A stretch of 64,000 bases of DNA, taken from positions 2,267,998-2,331,997 of the forward strand of contig NZ_CP098514.1 of assembly GCF_023703775.1 (NCBI RefSeq), given 5' to 3'. A program made the position numbers and the translations under genes. This document shows, one piece after another, positions 42,036 through 49,925 of the stretch. Within the stretch, counting starts at the first letter, position 1; the number at the start of each line of letters is the position of its first letter. Below the pieces are notes generated by a model. The model made no database searches. It was not told where the DNA came from and was given only the letters and a program-made list of their open reading frames with translations. The stretch comes from Haloplanus sp. GDY1 (GTDB lineage: Archaea > Halobacteriota > Halobacteria > Halobacteriales > Haloferacaceae).

Positions 42036-42857
42036 TCACTCGGTCGGCACCGCCGGATCGTCGCGGACCGCCCCGCCGGAGGAGCGGGCGGTGCCCGCCG
42101 CCCGCAGGGCGTCCGTCACCCGATCCCGTACCGAGACCACGTCGCCGACCACGGTGACGGCCGGGGGATCGATCCCCACCTCCCGGGCGCGCTCCGTGAT
42201 CGAATCGAGCGTCCCCGTGACCGCGAACTCCTCCGGACGGGAGGCGCGCTCGATCATCGCGACGGGCGTGTCGGCGTCGACGCCACCCGCCCGGAGCGCC
42301 GCCACGTTGTCGGGCAGGCGCCCCACGCCCATCAGGATCACCAGCGTCCCGCCCGCGGTGACCGTCCGCGCGAGGGCGTCCCAGTCGAGGGCGCTGTCGG
42401 CCTTGGTCGGGTCCTCGTGGCCCGTCACGACCGTCAGGCTGGAGGCGTGGTCGCGGTGGGTCGCCGGCACGCCCGCCAGCCCCGGCCCCGCCACGGCGCT
42501 CGTGACGCCCGGGACGACCTCGACGGGAATCCCCGCCGCCGCGAGGTGTTCGGCCTCCTCGCCGCCGCGGCCGAACACGCAGGGGTCGCCGCTCTTGAGT
42601 CGCACTAGGTCCTCGCCGGCGCTCGCCCGCCTGACCATCACGCGGTTGATCTCCGCCTGCGTCGTCCGCTCGCCGTCGCCCCGCTTGCCCACGTCGATCC
42701 GCTCGACCGACGACGGCGCCAGGTCCCGGATCGCCTCGGGCACCAGCGAGTCGTACAGCACGGCGTCGGCCTCGTCGAGCAGGCGCCGGGCCTTCACCGT
42801 CACGAGTTCGGGGTCGCCCGGTCCCGCGCCGACGAGAGACACCGTTCCGGGCCGCAT
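42036..42857 (-). CDS. cobA: Uroporphyrinogen-III C-methyltransferase
   Basis: This 273-residue SAM-dependent methylase converts uroporphyrinogen III to precorrin-2, the entry to siroheme and cobalamin. It has LVGAGPGDPELVTVKA (8-23) at the start, DAVLYDSLVPE, the GGEEAEHLAAAGIPVEVVPGVTSA block and the C-terminal VVGDVV. It lies 32 bp downstream of a small gene that follows nirA in the same direction. Precorrin-2 is needed for the siroheme of NirA, so co-regulation makes biochemical sense. The gene is also named sumT. Confidence 0.93.
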   Translation of the reverse strand: MRPGTVSLVGAGPGDPELVTVKARRLLDEADAVLYDSLVPEAIRDLAPSSVERIDVGKRGDGERTTQAEINRVMVRRASAGEDLVRLKSGDPCVFGRGGEEAEHLAAAGIPVEVVPGVTSAVAGPGLAGVPATHRDHASSLTVVTGHEDPTKADSALDWDALARTVTAGGTLVILMGVGRLPDNVAALRAGGVDADTPVAMIERASRPEEFAVTGTLDSITERAREVGIDPPAVTVVGDVVSVRDRVTDALRAAGTARSSGGAVRDDPAVPTE

Positions 42858-42889
42858 CTACCGGTCCCCCCGTGGCCGCGCCGCGCCGG

Positions 42890-43192
42890 TCACCGGCCCC
42901 GCCCCCCGGGAACCTCGTCGCCGGCCTCGGCGCTCGCGGCGTGACGCTCCAGTGCCGCGGCGAGGCCGCGGGCCTGTTCGGGCGACAGCGTCAGGTGGTC
43001 GGCGTGGGGCGCGACGTGATCGAGATCCGCGCCGTCGAACTCCAGTCGGAGCCTGACCGTCCCCGGCGCCTCCTCCGGGCGGTCGACGTCGACGACGGCC
43101 GCCGACTCGTCGCTCCAGTCGGGGCCGACGGCCCGCCCGGAGACGAAGTCGAAGGTCGTGTACGCGTTCACGTCGAGTAGTCTGATGGGCAT
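42890..43192 (-). CDS. Small haloarchaeal protein (DUF6360-like) in the nitrite assimilation cluster
   Basis: This 100-residue protein begins MPIRLLDVNAYTTFDFVSG. It has a beta-rich body (TVRLRLEFDGADLDHVAPHADHLTLSP) and an amphipathic C-terminal helix. It starts just 3 bp beyond the nirA stop, so the two are probably co-transcribed. Similar proteins occur across haloarchaea; the function is unknown. The family name is from memory. Confidence 0.7.
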   Translation of the reverse strand: MPIRLLDVNAYTTFDFVSGRAVGPDWSDESAAVVDVDRPEEAPGTVRLRLEFDGADLDHVAPHADHLTLSPEQARGLAAALERHAASAEAGDEVPGGRGR

Positions 43193-43195
43193 GGC

Positions 43196-45001
43196 TCAGT
43201 CCGAGGAGATGGGGACGTCGTCGACGGTGGTCGGCGCCGGGCTCTCCCCCTCCGCGAAGGGGTACCACGACTGCTTGGCGTCGTGCATGTAGGGGTCCTC
43301 GTAGTCCGTCTCCTCGGGTTCACAGAGGTCGACGATGGGTTCCGTGCCGAACGCCTCGACCCACTCGCGGAACGTCTGGCCCTCCTCGCGGTGGGCCGAG
43401 AACGCGCCGATCAGGCTGCGGATGGCGCCGGGTACCTCGTCGGCGGGCACGCGCTGGCTCACCCACTCGACGAAGCCCGGGTGGGGGCCGAGCCCCCCGC
43501 CGACGCCCACGTCCAGTGCCTCGACGATCTCGCCGTCCTTCTGGGCGCGCATCCCCTGCAACCCGATGTCGGCGGTGTAGGCGTGCCCGCAGTCGGCCGT
43601 ACAGCCCGAGTAGTGGATCTTGATCGTCTCCACGTCGTCGGGGACCTCGACGTTCTCGTTGAGCCAGCGCAGCGTCCGCGTCAGCCGCAACTTCGTCTCG
43701 GTCAGCGCCAGCCCGCAGAACTCGGTGCCGGTACACGCCATCCCGCCCCGCTCGAACGGCGTCGGCTCGGGACGGTGGGTCGAAAGCAGCGGTTCGTCGA
43801 GGAGCACGTCCACCGACTCCTCGTCGACGTCCATGACGAGCGGGTTCTGCCGGCGGGTGAGCCTGATCTCGCCGGAGCCGTACGCCTCCGCGAGGTCGGC
43901 CAGCGCGATGGTCTCCCGGGCCGTCAGCCGTCCGACGGGCACCGAGAGGCCGACGTAGTAGTCGCCGCTGGGCTGCTCGTGGACGCCCACGTGGTCGTGC
44001 TTGCCCGCCTCGGGCGGCCTGCCCGCGTTGTACGTGTACTCCTCGCGGAAGTTCCGACCCCGGCGGTGGAGGTCGACGTCGACGTACTCCGCCTGGAGCA
44101 GGTCCCGGATCGCCTCCGTCCCCTCCTCGTCGACGAAGAACCGACTGCGGTTCTGCTGGCGGTTGTCCCGGCGGCCGTGTTCGTGGTACAGTTCCACGAA
44201 CCCGCGGACCACGTGGTAGGCGTTCTCCCGCCGGACGAAGACGTCGAGGTCGCGGGCGCGGCGCGGTTCGCGTCCCCCGAGACCGCCGCCGATCCGGACG
44301 TTGAACCCCGTGACGACCTCGCCGTCGATCTCCTTCTCGGCGGGTTCGAGTCCGATGCCGTTGATCGCGTCCTGGGCACACCCCTCGCGGCAGCCCGTGA
44401 CGCTGATGTTGAACTTCCGGGGCATGTTGGCGAGGGCGTCGTCGCCACGGAGGTCCTCCTGGAGGCGCTCCAGCAGGTCGCTCGTCTCGATCAACTGCGC
44501 TTCGTCCTTCCCGGCGACCGGACAGCCGACGATGTTGCGCATCGTGTCGCCGCCCGACGACCGGGTCGTCACGCCGACGGACTCCAGCTTCTCCCAGATG
44601 GCGGGCACGTCCTCCAGGTTGATCCAGTGGAGCTGGATCGACTGCCGGGTCGTCAGGTCGATCCACGCGTCGCCGAACTCGGGGTTGTCGACCGGTCCCG
44701 TGGCGTACTCCCGGGCCACCTCGCCGATGGCCCGGAGCTGTTCGGCGGTCAGCTGCCCGTTCGCGTTCGTCAGGCGCATCATGAAGTAGCTCTCCTGCCC
44801 GTCACGCTGGTGGAAGACCCCCCAGAACTTGAACCGCGAGAACCACTTGTCCCGCTCCTCCTCGGGGATGGACTCCCACCCCTCCTCGGCGAACTCGACG
44901 AGTTTCTCGCGAACCTCGTCGCCGTACATCCCCTCTTTCCACGTCTCCTTCTCGTTACTCACCGCGACCACCTCGGTTCGGTGTCCGTCCATCTTTTCCA
45001 T
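43196..45001 (-). CDS. nirA: Ferredoxin-dependent nitrite reductase (siroheme, assimilatory)
   Basis: This 601-residue siroheme/4Fe-4S enzyme reduces nitrite to ammonium using ferredoxin. The four Fe-S cysteines are in ACTGTEFCG and SGCTADCG in the second half, with the internal repeat typical of the family (GNPEFGDAWIDLT and the GCPVAGKDEA region in the first half). Sulfite reductase is the chief alternative; neighbouring FNT channel and precorrin-2 synthase favour nitrite. Start ATG 45001 gives MEKMDGHRTEVVAVSN; ATG 44992 is also possible. It is also called nasD in Haloferax. Confidence 0.9.
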   Translation of the reverse strand: MEKMDGHRTEVVAVSNEKETWKEGMYGDEVREKLVEFAEEGWESIPEEERDKWFSRFKFWGVFHQRDGQESYFMMRLTNANGQLTAEQLRAIGEVAREYATGPVDNPEFGDAWIDLTTRQSIQLHWINLEDVPAIWEKLESVGVTTRSSGGDTMRNIVGCPVAGKDEAQLIETSDLLERLQEDLRGDDALANMPRKFNISVTGCREGCAQDAINGIGLEPAEKEIDGEVVTGFNVRIGGGLGGREPRRARDLDVFVRRENAYHVVRGFVELYHEHGRRDNRQQNRSRFFVDEEGTEAIRDLLQAEYVDVDLHRRGRNFREEYTYNAGRPPEAGKHDHVGVHEQPSGDYYVGLSVPVGRLTARETIALADLAEAYGSGEIRLTRRQNPLVMDVDEESVDVLLDEPLLSTHRPEPTPFERGGMACTGTEFCGLALTETKLRLTRTLRWLNENVEVPDDVETIKIHYSGCTADCGHAYTADIGLQGMRAQKDGEIVEALDVGVGGGLGPHPGFVEWVSQRVPADEVPGAIRSLIGAFSAHREEGQTFREWVEAFGTEPIVDLCEPEETDYEDPYMHDAKQSWYPFAEGESPAPTTVDDVPISSD

Positions 45002-45258
45002 CGATCTGCCCAGTACGTTCAACGTTTGGCATACGAGAGTTACTGTTGATAGCGAAGTAAAAGCATATCCGTTTACAAACGGGTATTTCATCTCGTCTCT
45101 GTCGATAGTCGTCCGGTTTATTATGGAATACCCCGTGTATAAGGTTGTAATACGTTCACGAAATCCCCGTTCGATGGACGTTCGTCCACCTATTTCCGGT
45201 CGTCGTCGGGGTCGCGCCGCCGGCCCGCCCCGCGCGAGCGCCGGGCGGCGCGCGCCGC
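45002..45258. other. Intergenic region between the FNT channel and nirA
   Basis: This 257-bp A+T-rich spacer on the minus strand holds a palindrome (45069-45082) and several TATA-like hexamers (for example TTTATTATG at 45116-45124). No ORF of interest is seen. nirA therefore probably has its own promoter rather than depending only on read-through from the channel gene. Confidence 0.45.
45069..45082. promoter_or_regulatory. Putative operator upstream of nirA
   Basis: CCGTTTACAAACGG is a perfect 6-bp inverted repeat around AC, about 68 bp upstream of the nirA start in a notably A+T-rich spacer (45020-45160). It could bind a nitrogen-responsive regulator; no experimental basis is available here. 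Confidence 0.35.
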
Positions 45259-46086
45259 TCAGTCGTCGTCGGCGCTACTGAAGTTCGGCGTCGCGGGCGA
45301 CCCGCTCGGCAGCTCCAGCTTGTACGACTCGTTGATGTACCAGTACGCCGCACCCATCATGACGACGCCGGCGAAGGCGTTGCCGACGGTGACGATGGAG
45401 ATGTTGTAGAGCCACCCGCCCCAGGAGACGGCCGCCGTCGAATGTGGCAGGAGGTTCGCGAGCGTCAGCACGGTCATGTTGGCGACGCTGTGTTCGAAGC
45501 CCGCGCCGATGAACGCCAGCAGGCACCACCACACCATCACGAGTTTGGCGACGGCGTTCTCCAGCCGGAAGTTGCACCACACCGCCAGCACCACCAGCCA
45601 GTTGCAGAACACCGCCTGAATGAACAGTTCCAGCGGCGTGAGCGTCATCTTGGTCGCCCCCACCGACGCGACGAGCGTCGAGTCGGCGAAGACGCCGCCG
45701 TAGGCCGCCATCCCGGCCACCAGCACCGACCCGAAGAGGTTGCCGATCCACGAGTAGGTCCAGACCCGCCCGAGGTCGAACCAGTCCGTCGCCCCCTCCA
45801 GCGCGCCGACGCCCATGATCATCGCGTTGCCGGTGAACAGCTCCGACCCGGCGATGAGGACGAGGCTGAGCGCCAGCCCGAAGGTGGCGGCCATCACGAT
45901 GCCCGTGAGCGGTTCGAACGGCGTCCCCAGCAGCGAGGTGCCGAAGACGAACACCAGCACGATGGCCAGCCCGATGTACGCCCCCGCCATCGCGGCGTGG
46001 ATCAGGTACGCCGGCAGCCGCTTGTCGATCAGTTCCACCTGTGCCGCCGCGGCGTCCGCGATGTCGGCGAGTTCGTCGTCGTACAT
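45259..46086 (-). CDS. Formate/nitrite transporter (FNT) family channel
   Basis: This 275-residue pentameric-channel protein has six transmembrane segments and FNT hallmarks: FGLALSLVLIAGSELFTGNAMI (about 70-92), GNLFGSVL and FCNWLVVLAVWCN (about 160-173), followed by AFIGAGFEHSVANMT (about 191-205). Gene context next to nirA suggests nitrite import (NirC-like); formate is a family alternative, and a formate-dehydrogenase-like gene lies far away. The start is ATG 46086. The upstream 170 bp is A+T rich. Confidence 0.88.
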   Translation of the reverse strand: MYDDELADIADAAAAQVELIDKRLPAYLIHAAMAGAYIGLAIVLVFVFGTSLLGTPFEPLTGIVMAATFGLALSLVLIAGSELFTGNAMIMGVGALEGATDWFDLGRVWTYSWIGNLFGSVLVAGMAAYGGVFADSTLVASVGATKMTLTPLELFIQAVFCNWLVVLAVWCNFRLENAVAKLVMVWWCLLAFIGAGFEHSVANMTVLTLANLLPHSTAAVSWGGWLYNISIVTVGNAFAGVVMMGAAYWYINESYKLELPSGSPATPNFSSADDD

Positions 46087-46301
46087 CTCAGACGCTCCCC
46101 GCGATCCGCCCGCGCTGCCCGTCCGTCACCGATTCTCTCCGGAATGTGGCCGATTCGGCTTCCGAATCCGAAGCAACTACCTGTTTGTTCATCTGTGTGT
46201 GGTTCTGGAAACCGAACGTCTACATTTAACTCTGTCCATTCCACATATTATCTTTTCTAAGGCATATAATGGCGTACTCGCGCTCGGCCGCGGGCCGACG
46301 C

Positions 46302-46892
46302 CTACCCGACGAGCCGGAGGACGGCCCAGATGCCGACTGCGGCGACCGGCGGGATGGTGAGGTTGTCGTCGATCACGTACCCCCCGATCACGGGCGTGTA
46401 GCCGTCGGCGAGGGTGGCGCCGGCGCCGCCGACGGCCGCGGCGAGAAGCGCCGTCGGGAGCGCGACGTGGGCCGCCAGCACGAGCGCCGCGAGCGAGAAA
46501 CAGACCGCGAACATGGCCGCGAGGACGCCGACGCGTTTGGCCCGCCCCGCCTCGTTCGTGCCGAGGAGGCCGCTCACCGGGTCGCCGACGGTGAGCATGA
46601 GCATCCCGGGGACCGCGATCCGGGGATCGAAGACCCACGCCACGGCGGTCATGCTGAACATGTAGAGCGCGTAGCCGGCGACGTTGTCGCGTTCGTACTC
46701 CCGGGTGAGCGCCTCGTAGACGGCCCAGTCGAGGCCGACGAGGAGCCTGACCGCCTCCAGCACCCCGGCGACGACGGAGCCGACGACGAGGAGGAGGCCC
46801 AGCGTCCGCCACTCGACGAGATCGAGCAGGTAGAGCGCCGGCAACCCGGTGCCGCTGGCGTGGACGGCCCGTCGCCGGAGCTCGCCGCCCAT
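46302..46892 (-). CDS. Dolichol kinase-like (CTP-dependent polyprenol kinase) membrane protein
   Basis: This 196-residue membrane protein has six or seven hydrophobic segments. The conserved motif GDPVSGLLGTNEAGR (near 108-122) and later GGAGATLADGYTPVIGGYVIDDNLTIPP resemble the SEC59/dolichol-kinase and CTP-transferase superfamily. In archaea such enzymes phosphorylate dolichol for N-glycosylation or act in lipid recycling. The start is ATG 46892, 2 bp beyond the glyS stop region; it is likely co-transcribed with glyS. Confidence 0.75.
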   Translation of the reverse strand: MGGELRRRAVHASGTGLPALYLLDLVEWRTLGLLLVVGSVVAGVLEAVRLLVGLDWAVYEALTREYERDNVAGYALYMFSMTAVAWVFDPRIAVPGMLMLTVGDPVSGLLGTNEAGRAKRVGVLAAMFAVCFSLAALVLAAHVALPTALLAAAVGGAGATLADGYTPVIGGYVIDDNLTIPPVAAVGIWAVLRLVG

Positions 46893-46894
46893 CG

Positions 46895-48712
46895 TCAGGA
46901 GCGCGTGACGTCGGTCTCGACGCGGTCGTACGCTTCGAGCAGGTCCTCGAAGCCGCCGCCGGTCTCGAGCACCGCCTCCAGCCCCTCGGCGAGTTCGTCG
47001 ACCGGGACGCGGACCTGTGCCGTGGTGTCCCGGTCGCGGACCGTCACCGTCGCCGGGTCCGCCTCGACGCTCTCGTGGTCGACGGTCACCGAGAGCGGGG
47101 TGCCCACCTCGTCCTGTCGGCGGTAGCGCCGCCCGATGTTGCCGGAGTCGTCGTGGGTGACCGACAGCCCCGCGGCGCGCAGGTCGGCGACGACGTCGTC
47201 GGCCAGCGCCTCCAGCGCCGCGTCGCTCACCAGCGGGAAGACGGCCACGTCGGTCGGCGCCACCTCCGGCGACAGCGAGAGGTAGGTCCGCTCCTCGCCG
47301 TCGATCAGGTCCTCGTCGTAGCCGTGCGCGATGAGGGTGTAGACCGTGCGGTCGACGCCGAAGGACGGCTCGACCACGTGCGGCGTGACGTGTTCGCCGG
47401 CCTCGGTCCGCTCCTCGATCCGGAAGTTGGCCACGTCGGCGTCGACGGTCACGTCCTCGCCGTCGACGGTGACGGTCACCGCGTCGCTCTCGAAGGCCGA
47501 CGGGTCGCGCTCCGCCAGGTCGCGGAGGGCCTCGGCCACCTCGCCGGCCCGCCCGCCGAACTCCGGCCCGAGGACGCTCATGTCGGGGTCGGCGACCGCC
47601 CGCTCGACGGTCCGGGCCTCGTCGTACTGCTCGAAGACGGTGAAGTCGTCGTCGCTGTGTTCGGCGTGTTTCGAGAGGTCGTAGTCGCCGCGGTAGGCGA
47701 AGCCGGCGATCTCGATCCAGTCGCCCGCCGTCGGGTCCGCGAGGTCGTCGGCCGCCCCGCTCACCTCGCTCTCCGCGTCCCAGCAGTCCGCGGCGTAGTG
47801 CGCGCGCTCCCCGGGGAGGTGCTGGCGGAACCGGAACCGGTCGCCGTCGACGCCGATCCGGTCGTACCACTCCCGGGCGACGCCGAGGTAGTAGGCCACC
47901 CAGTCGCTGGCGACGACGCCCTCCTCGACCGCCTCGGCGACCGTGCGCTCGACGTAGCCGCCCTCGGGATCCTCCTGCTCGTCGGCGGGATAGAGCCGGA
48001 GGGTGACGTCCGCCACGCGGGAGAGCGGCGGTTCGTCCCCGTCCGGGTGGACGAACTGCTCCAGTTCCGCCTGCGTGAACTCGCGGGTGCGGACGATGCC
48101 CTTCCGGGGACTGATCTCGTTGCGGTAGGCGCGGCCGATCTGCGTGATCCCGAACGGGAGCTTGTTGCGGGCGTACTCCTTCAGTCGGGGGAACTCGACG
48201 AAGATGCCCTGGGCCGTCTCGGGGCGGAGGTAGCCCGGCTGCCCCGATCCGGGGCCGATGGCCGTCTCGAACATGAGGTTGAACTCCTCGACCGACCGGC
48301 CGGCGAGGGGCGCGCCACAGGAGGGACAGGCGATCTCGTACGTCCCGATCAGCTCCTCCACCTCGGGGATCGGCAGGCTCTCGGCCTCCTCGACGTCGGT
48401 CGCGTCCTCGATCAGGTGGTCGGCGCGGTGGCTCTCGCCGCACTCCCCACACTCGACGAGCATGTCGTCGAAGCCGTCGAGGTGGCCGGAGGCCTCGAAG
48501 ACGGGTTCCGGGGCGACCGTCGGCGCCTCGATCTCGTCGTTGCCCTCGCGGACCGTGAAGCGGTCGCGCCACGCCGCCTCGACGTTGCGCTTGAGGGCGG
48601 CCCCCTCGGGACCGAAGGTGTAGAAGCCGGCGACGCCGCCGTAAGCCTCGTTCGCGCCGAAGAAGAAGCCGCGTCGCTTCGCGAGTTCGGTGATGGCGCG
48701 GGCGTCGCTCAT
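46895..48712 (-). CDS. glyS: Glycyl-tRNA synthetase
   Basis: This 605-residue class IIa synthetase charges tRNA-Gly. It has the N-terminal catalytic start KRRGFFFGANEAYGGVAGFYTFGPEG, a Zn-like insertion (CGECGESH...CPSCGAPL), motif 2 area RPETAQGIFVEFPRL and GRAYRNEISPRKGIVRTREFTQAE, and an anticodon-binding C-terminal domain. It is the archaeal/eukaryal alpha2 type. The start at ATG 48712 overlaps the CBS-protein stop by 4 bp. Confidence 0.95.
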   Translation of the reverse strand: MSDARAITELAKRRGFFFGANEAYGGVAGFYTFGPEGAALKRNVEAAWRDRFTVREGNDEIEAPTVAPEPVFEASGHLDGFDDMLVECGECGESHRADHLIEDATDVEEAESLPIPEVEELIGTYEIACPSCGAPLAGRSVEEFNLMFETAIGPGSGQPGYLRPETAQGIFVEFPRLKEYARNKLPFGITQIGRAYRNEISPRKGIVRTREFTQAELEQFVHPDGDEPPLSRVADVTLRLYPADEQEDPEGGYVERTVAEAVEEGVVASDWVAYYLGVAREWYDRIGVDGDRFRFRQHLPGERAHYAADCWDAESEVSGAADDLADPTAGDWIEIAGFAYRGDYDLSKHAEHSDDDFTVFEQYDEARTVERAVADPDMSVLGPEFGGRAGEVAEALRDLAERDPSAFESDAVTVTVDGEDVTVDADVANFRIEERTEAGEHVTPHVVEPSFGVDRTVYTLIAHGYDEDLIDGEERTYLSLSPEVAPTDVAVFPLVSDAALEALADDVVADLRAAGLSVTHDDSGNIGRRYRRQDEVGTPLSVTVDHESVEADPATVTVRDRDTTAQVRVPVDELAEGLEAVLETGGGFEDLLEAYDRVETDVTRS

Positions 48713-49557
48713 ATGCCCTCCAGCAGGTCGACGTCCCGGACGATGCCCGTAAGCGACCCGCCGTCGACCAGCGGCACCTGTTCGATGTCGTTCGAGAGCA
48801 GGAGGCGGGCGACCTCCTTGGCCGTCTTGCTCCCGGAGACCGTCACCAGATCCTCGGTCATGAACGTGCTGACGGGTTCGCGCGGAATCTCGACGTTCCG
48901 GGTGGGGTAGTAGCGGTTGCCGACGGCCTTGATCCCCTCCCACATCCACTCGTCGTCCTGGTTGGCGATGCTCTCGCCGGTGTCGTCCTCGCCCTCGACG
49001 ACGCGGGCCACCTCGATGATGTCCACCTCCGTGAGCATCCCCGTCATCTCGCCCTCGTCGTCGAGGACGACCGCGTAGGGGACGTTCGCGTAGTTGATCT
49101 CCCGCTCCGCGACCGGCAGCGGCGTCTCGCGGTAGACGGTGTTCACGTCGCGGGTCGCCAGCGCCTCGACCGCCGTCTCGCCGTCGACGTCGCCCCGGGC
49201 GATGGCCCGGATCACGTCGGTCACGGTGAGCATGCCGTCGAGGCCGTCGCCGTCGACGACGGGGATCCGGCGGGCCCCCTCCGCGACCATCGTGTGAGCC
49301 ACCTCCACGAGGTCGGCCCCCGCCGTCGTCGTCGGCACCTCCCGCATCAGGAGGGCCAGTTGATCCTCGTCGGGGTTCTCGATGAGGTCGTCCCGCGAGA
49401 CCAGACCGCGGTACGCTTCGCCGTCGTCCGTCGGCTTGACGACGGGAACCGAGGAGAAGCCCCGCTCCTGCAGATATTCGAGGGCGTCGTCCCGGGTTCC
49501 CGGGAGGTCGACGGTCACGACGTCCGCGCGGGGCGTCATCGCGTCGGCTACGTGCAT
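48709..49557 (-). CDS. Protein with four CBS domains
   Basis: This 282-residue protein consists of two CBS pairs (Bateman modules). Repeats are visible at VSRDD, VTDVI, TEVDI and VRDVD, the ends of each of the four CBS units. CBS pairs bind adenosine nucleotides or SAM. There is no enzyme domain, so it is probably a sensor or regulator. The 4-bp overlap with glyS suggests joint expression. The start at ATG 49557 gives the typical MHVADAMTPR N-terminus. Confidence 0.88.
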   Translation of the reverse strand: MHVADAMTPRADVVTVDLPGTRDDALEYLQERGFSSVPVVKPTDDGEAYRGLVSRDDLIENPDEDQLALLMREVPTTTAGADLVEVAHTMVAEGARRIPVVDGDGLDGMLTVTDVIRAIARGDVDGETAVEALATRDVNTVYRETPLPVAEREINYANVPYAVVLDDEGEMTGMLTEVDIIEVARVVEGEDDTGESIANQDDEWMWEGIKAVGNRYYPTRNVEIPREPVSTFMTEDLVTVSGSKTAKEVARLLLSNDIEQVPLVDGGSLTGIVRDVDLLEGI

Positions 49558-49670
49558 GCTCCCCGTTCCGCCGCCCACCCTCTAATACTCTGCGAACACC
49601 GACTCGCCGTCGGATCGACGGGCGTCCCGCCCACCCGCGCCACCGCTATCCCCTCGCCGTCATATCGACG

Positions 49671-49680
49671 TATTTATATG
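49671..49680 (+). promoter_or_regulatory. TATA box of the 54-residue protein gene
   Basis: TATTTATATG is centred 28 bp upstream of ATG 49703, the expected spacing for a leaderless haloarchaeal transcript. It is one of the clearest promoters in the window. Confidence 0.65.
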
Positions 49681-49702
49681 AGATTGTCACTACGTACCAT
49701 AC

Positions 49703-49867
49703 ATGGCGCCCGACGTGACGACGGCAGGGGGGAAGGGTTCGGAAGTCATGGCCGCGGTCGACGAGGGTCCAGGGCTCCCGGAGTTCGTCATCGCCGACAT
49801 TTCCCGGGACGACGCCTGGCTCTCCGTCCCGCTGACCGACGCGACGGGCCTCGACGACTGGCGGTAG
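49703..49867 (+). CDS. 54-residue haloarchaeal small protein (possibly DUF7556)
   Basis: The ORF MAPDVTTAGG... to ...TGLDDWR includes the haloarchaea-typical core EVMAAVDEGP and EFVIADISRDDAWLSVP. There is a strong TATA box upstream (49671-49680) and no Shine-Dalgarno sequence, consistent with leaderless translation. The divergent neighbour is the CBS gene and a sulfatase-like gene follows 58 bp downstream. Function unknown. The family number is from memory. Confidence 0.72.
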   Translation: MAPDVTTAGGKGSEVMAAVDEGPGLPEFVIADISRDDAWLSVPLTDATGLDDWR

Positions 49868-49925
49868 TCGCGGCCCTCCGCGACGATCCGCGGGCTTTAT
49901 TCGCTCGACCCACGCACGAGCAGAC

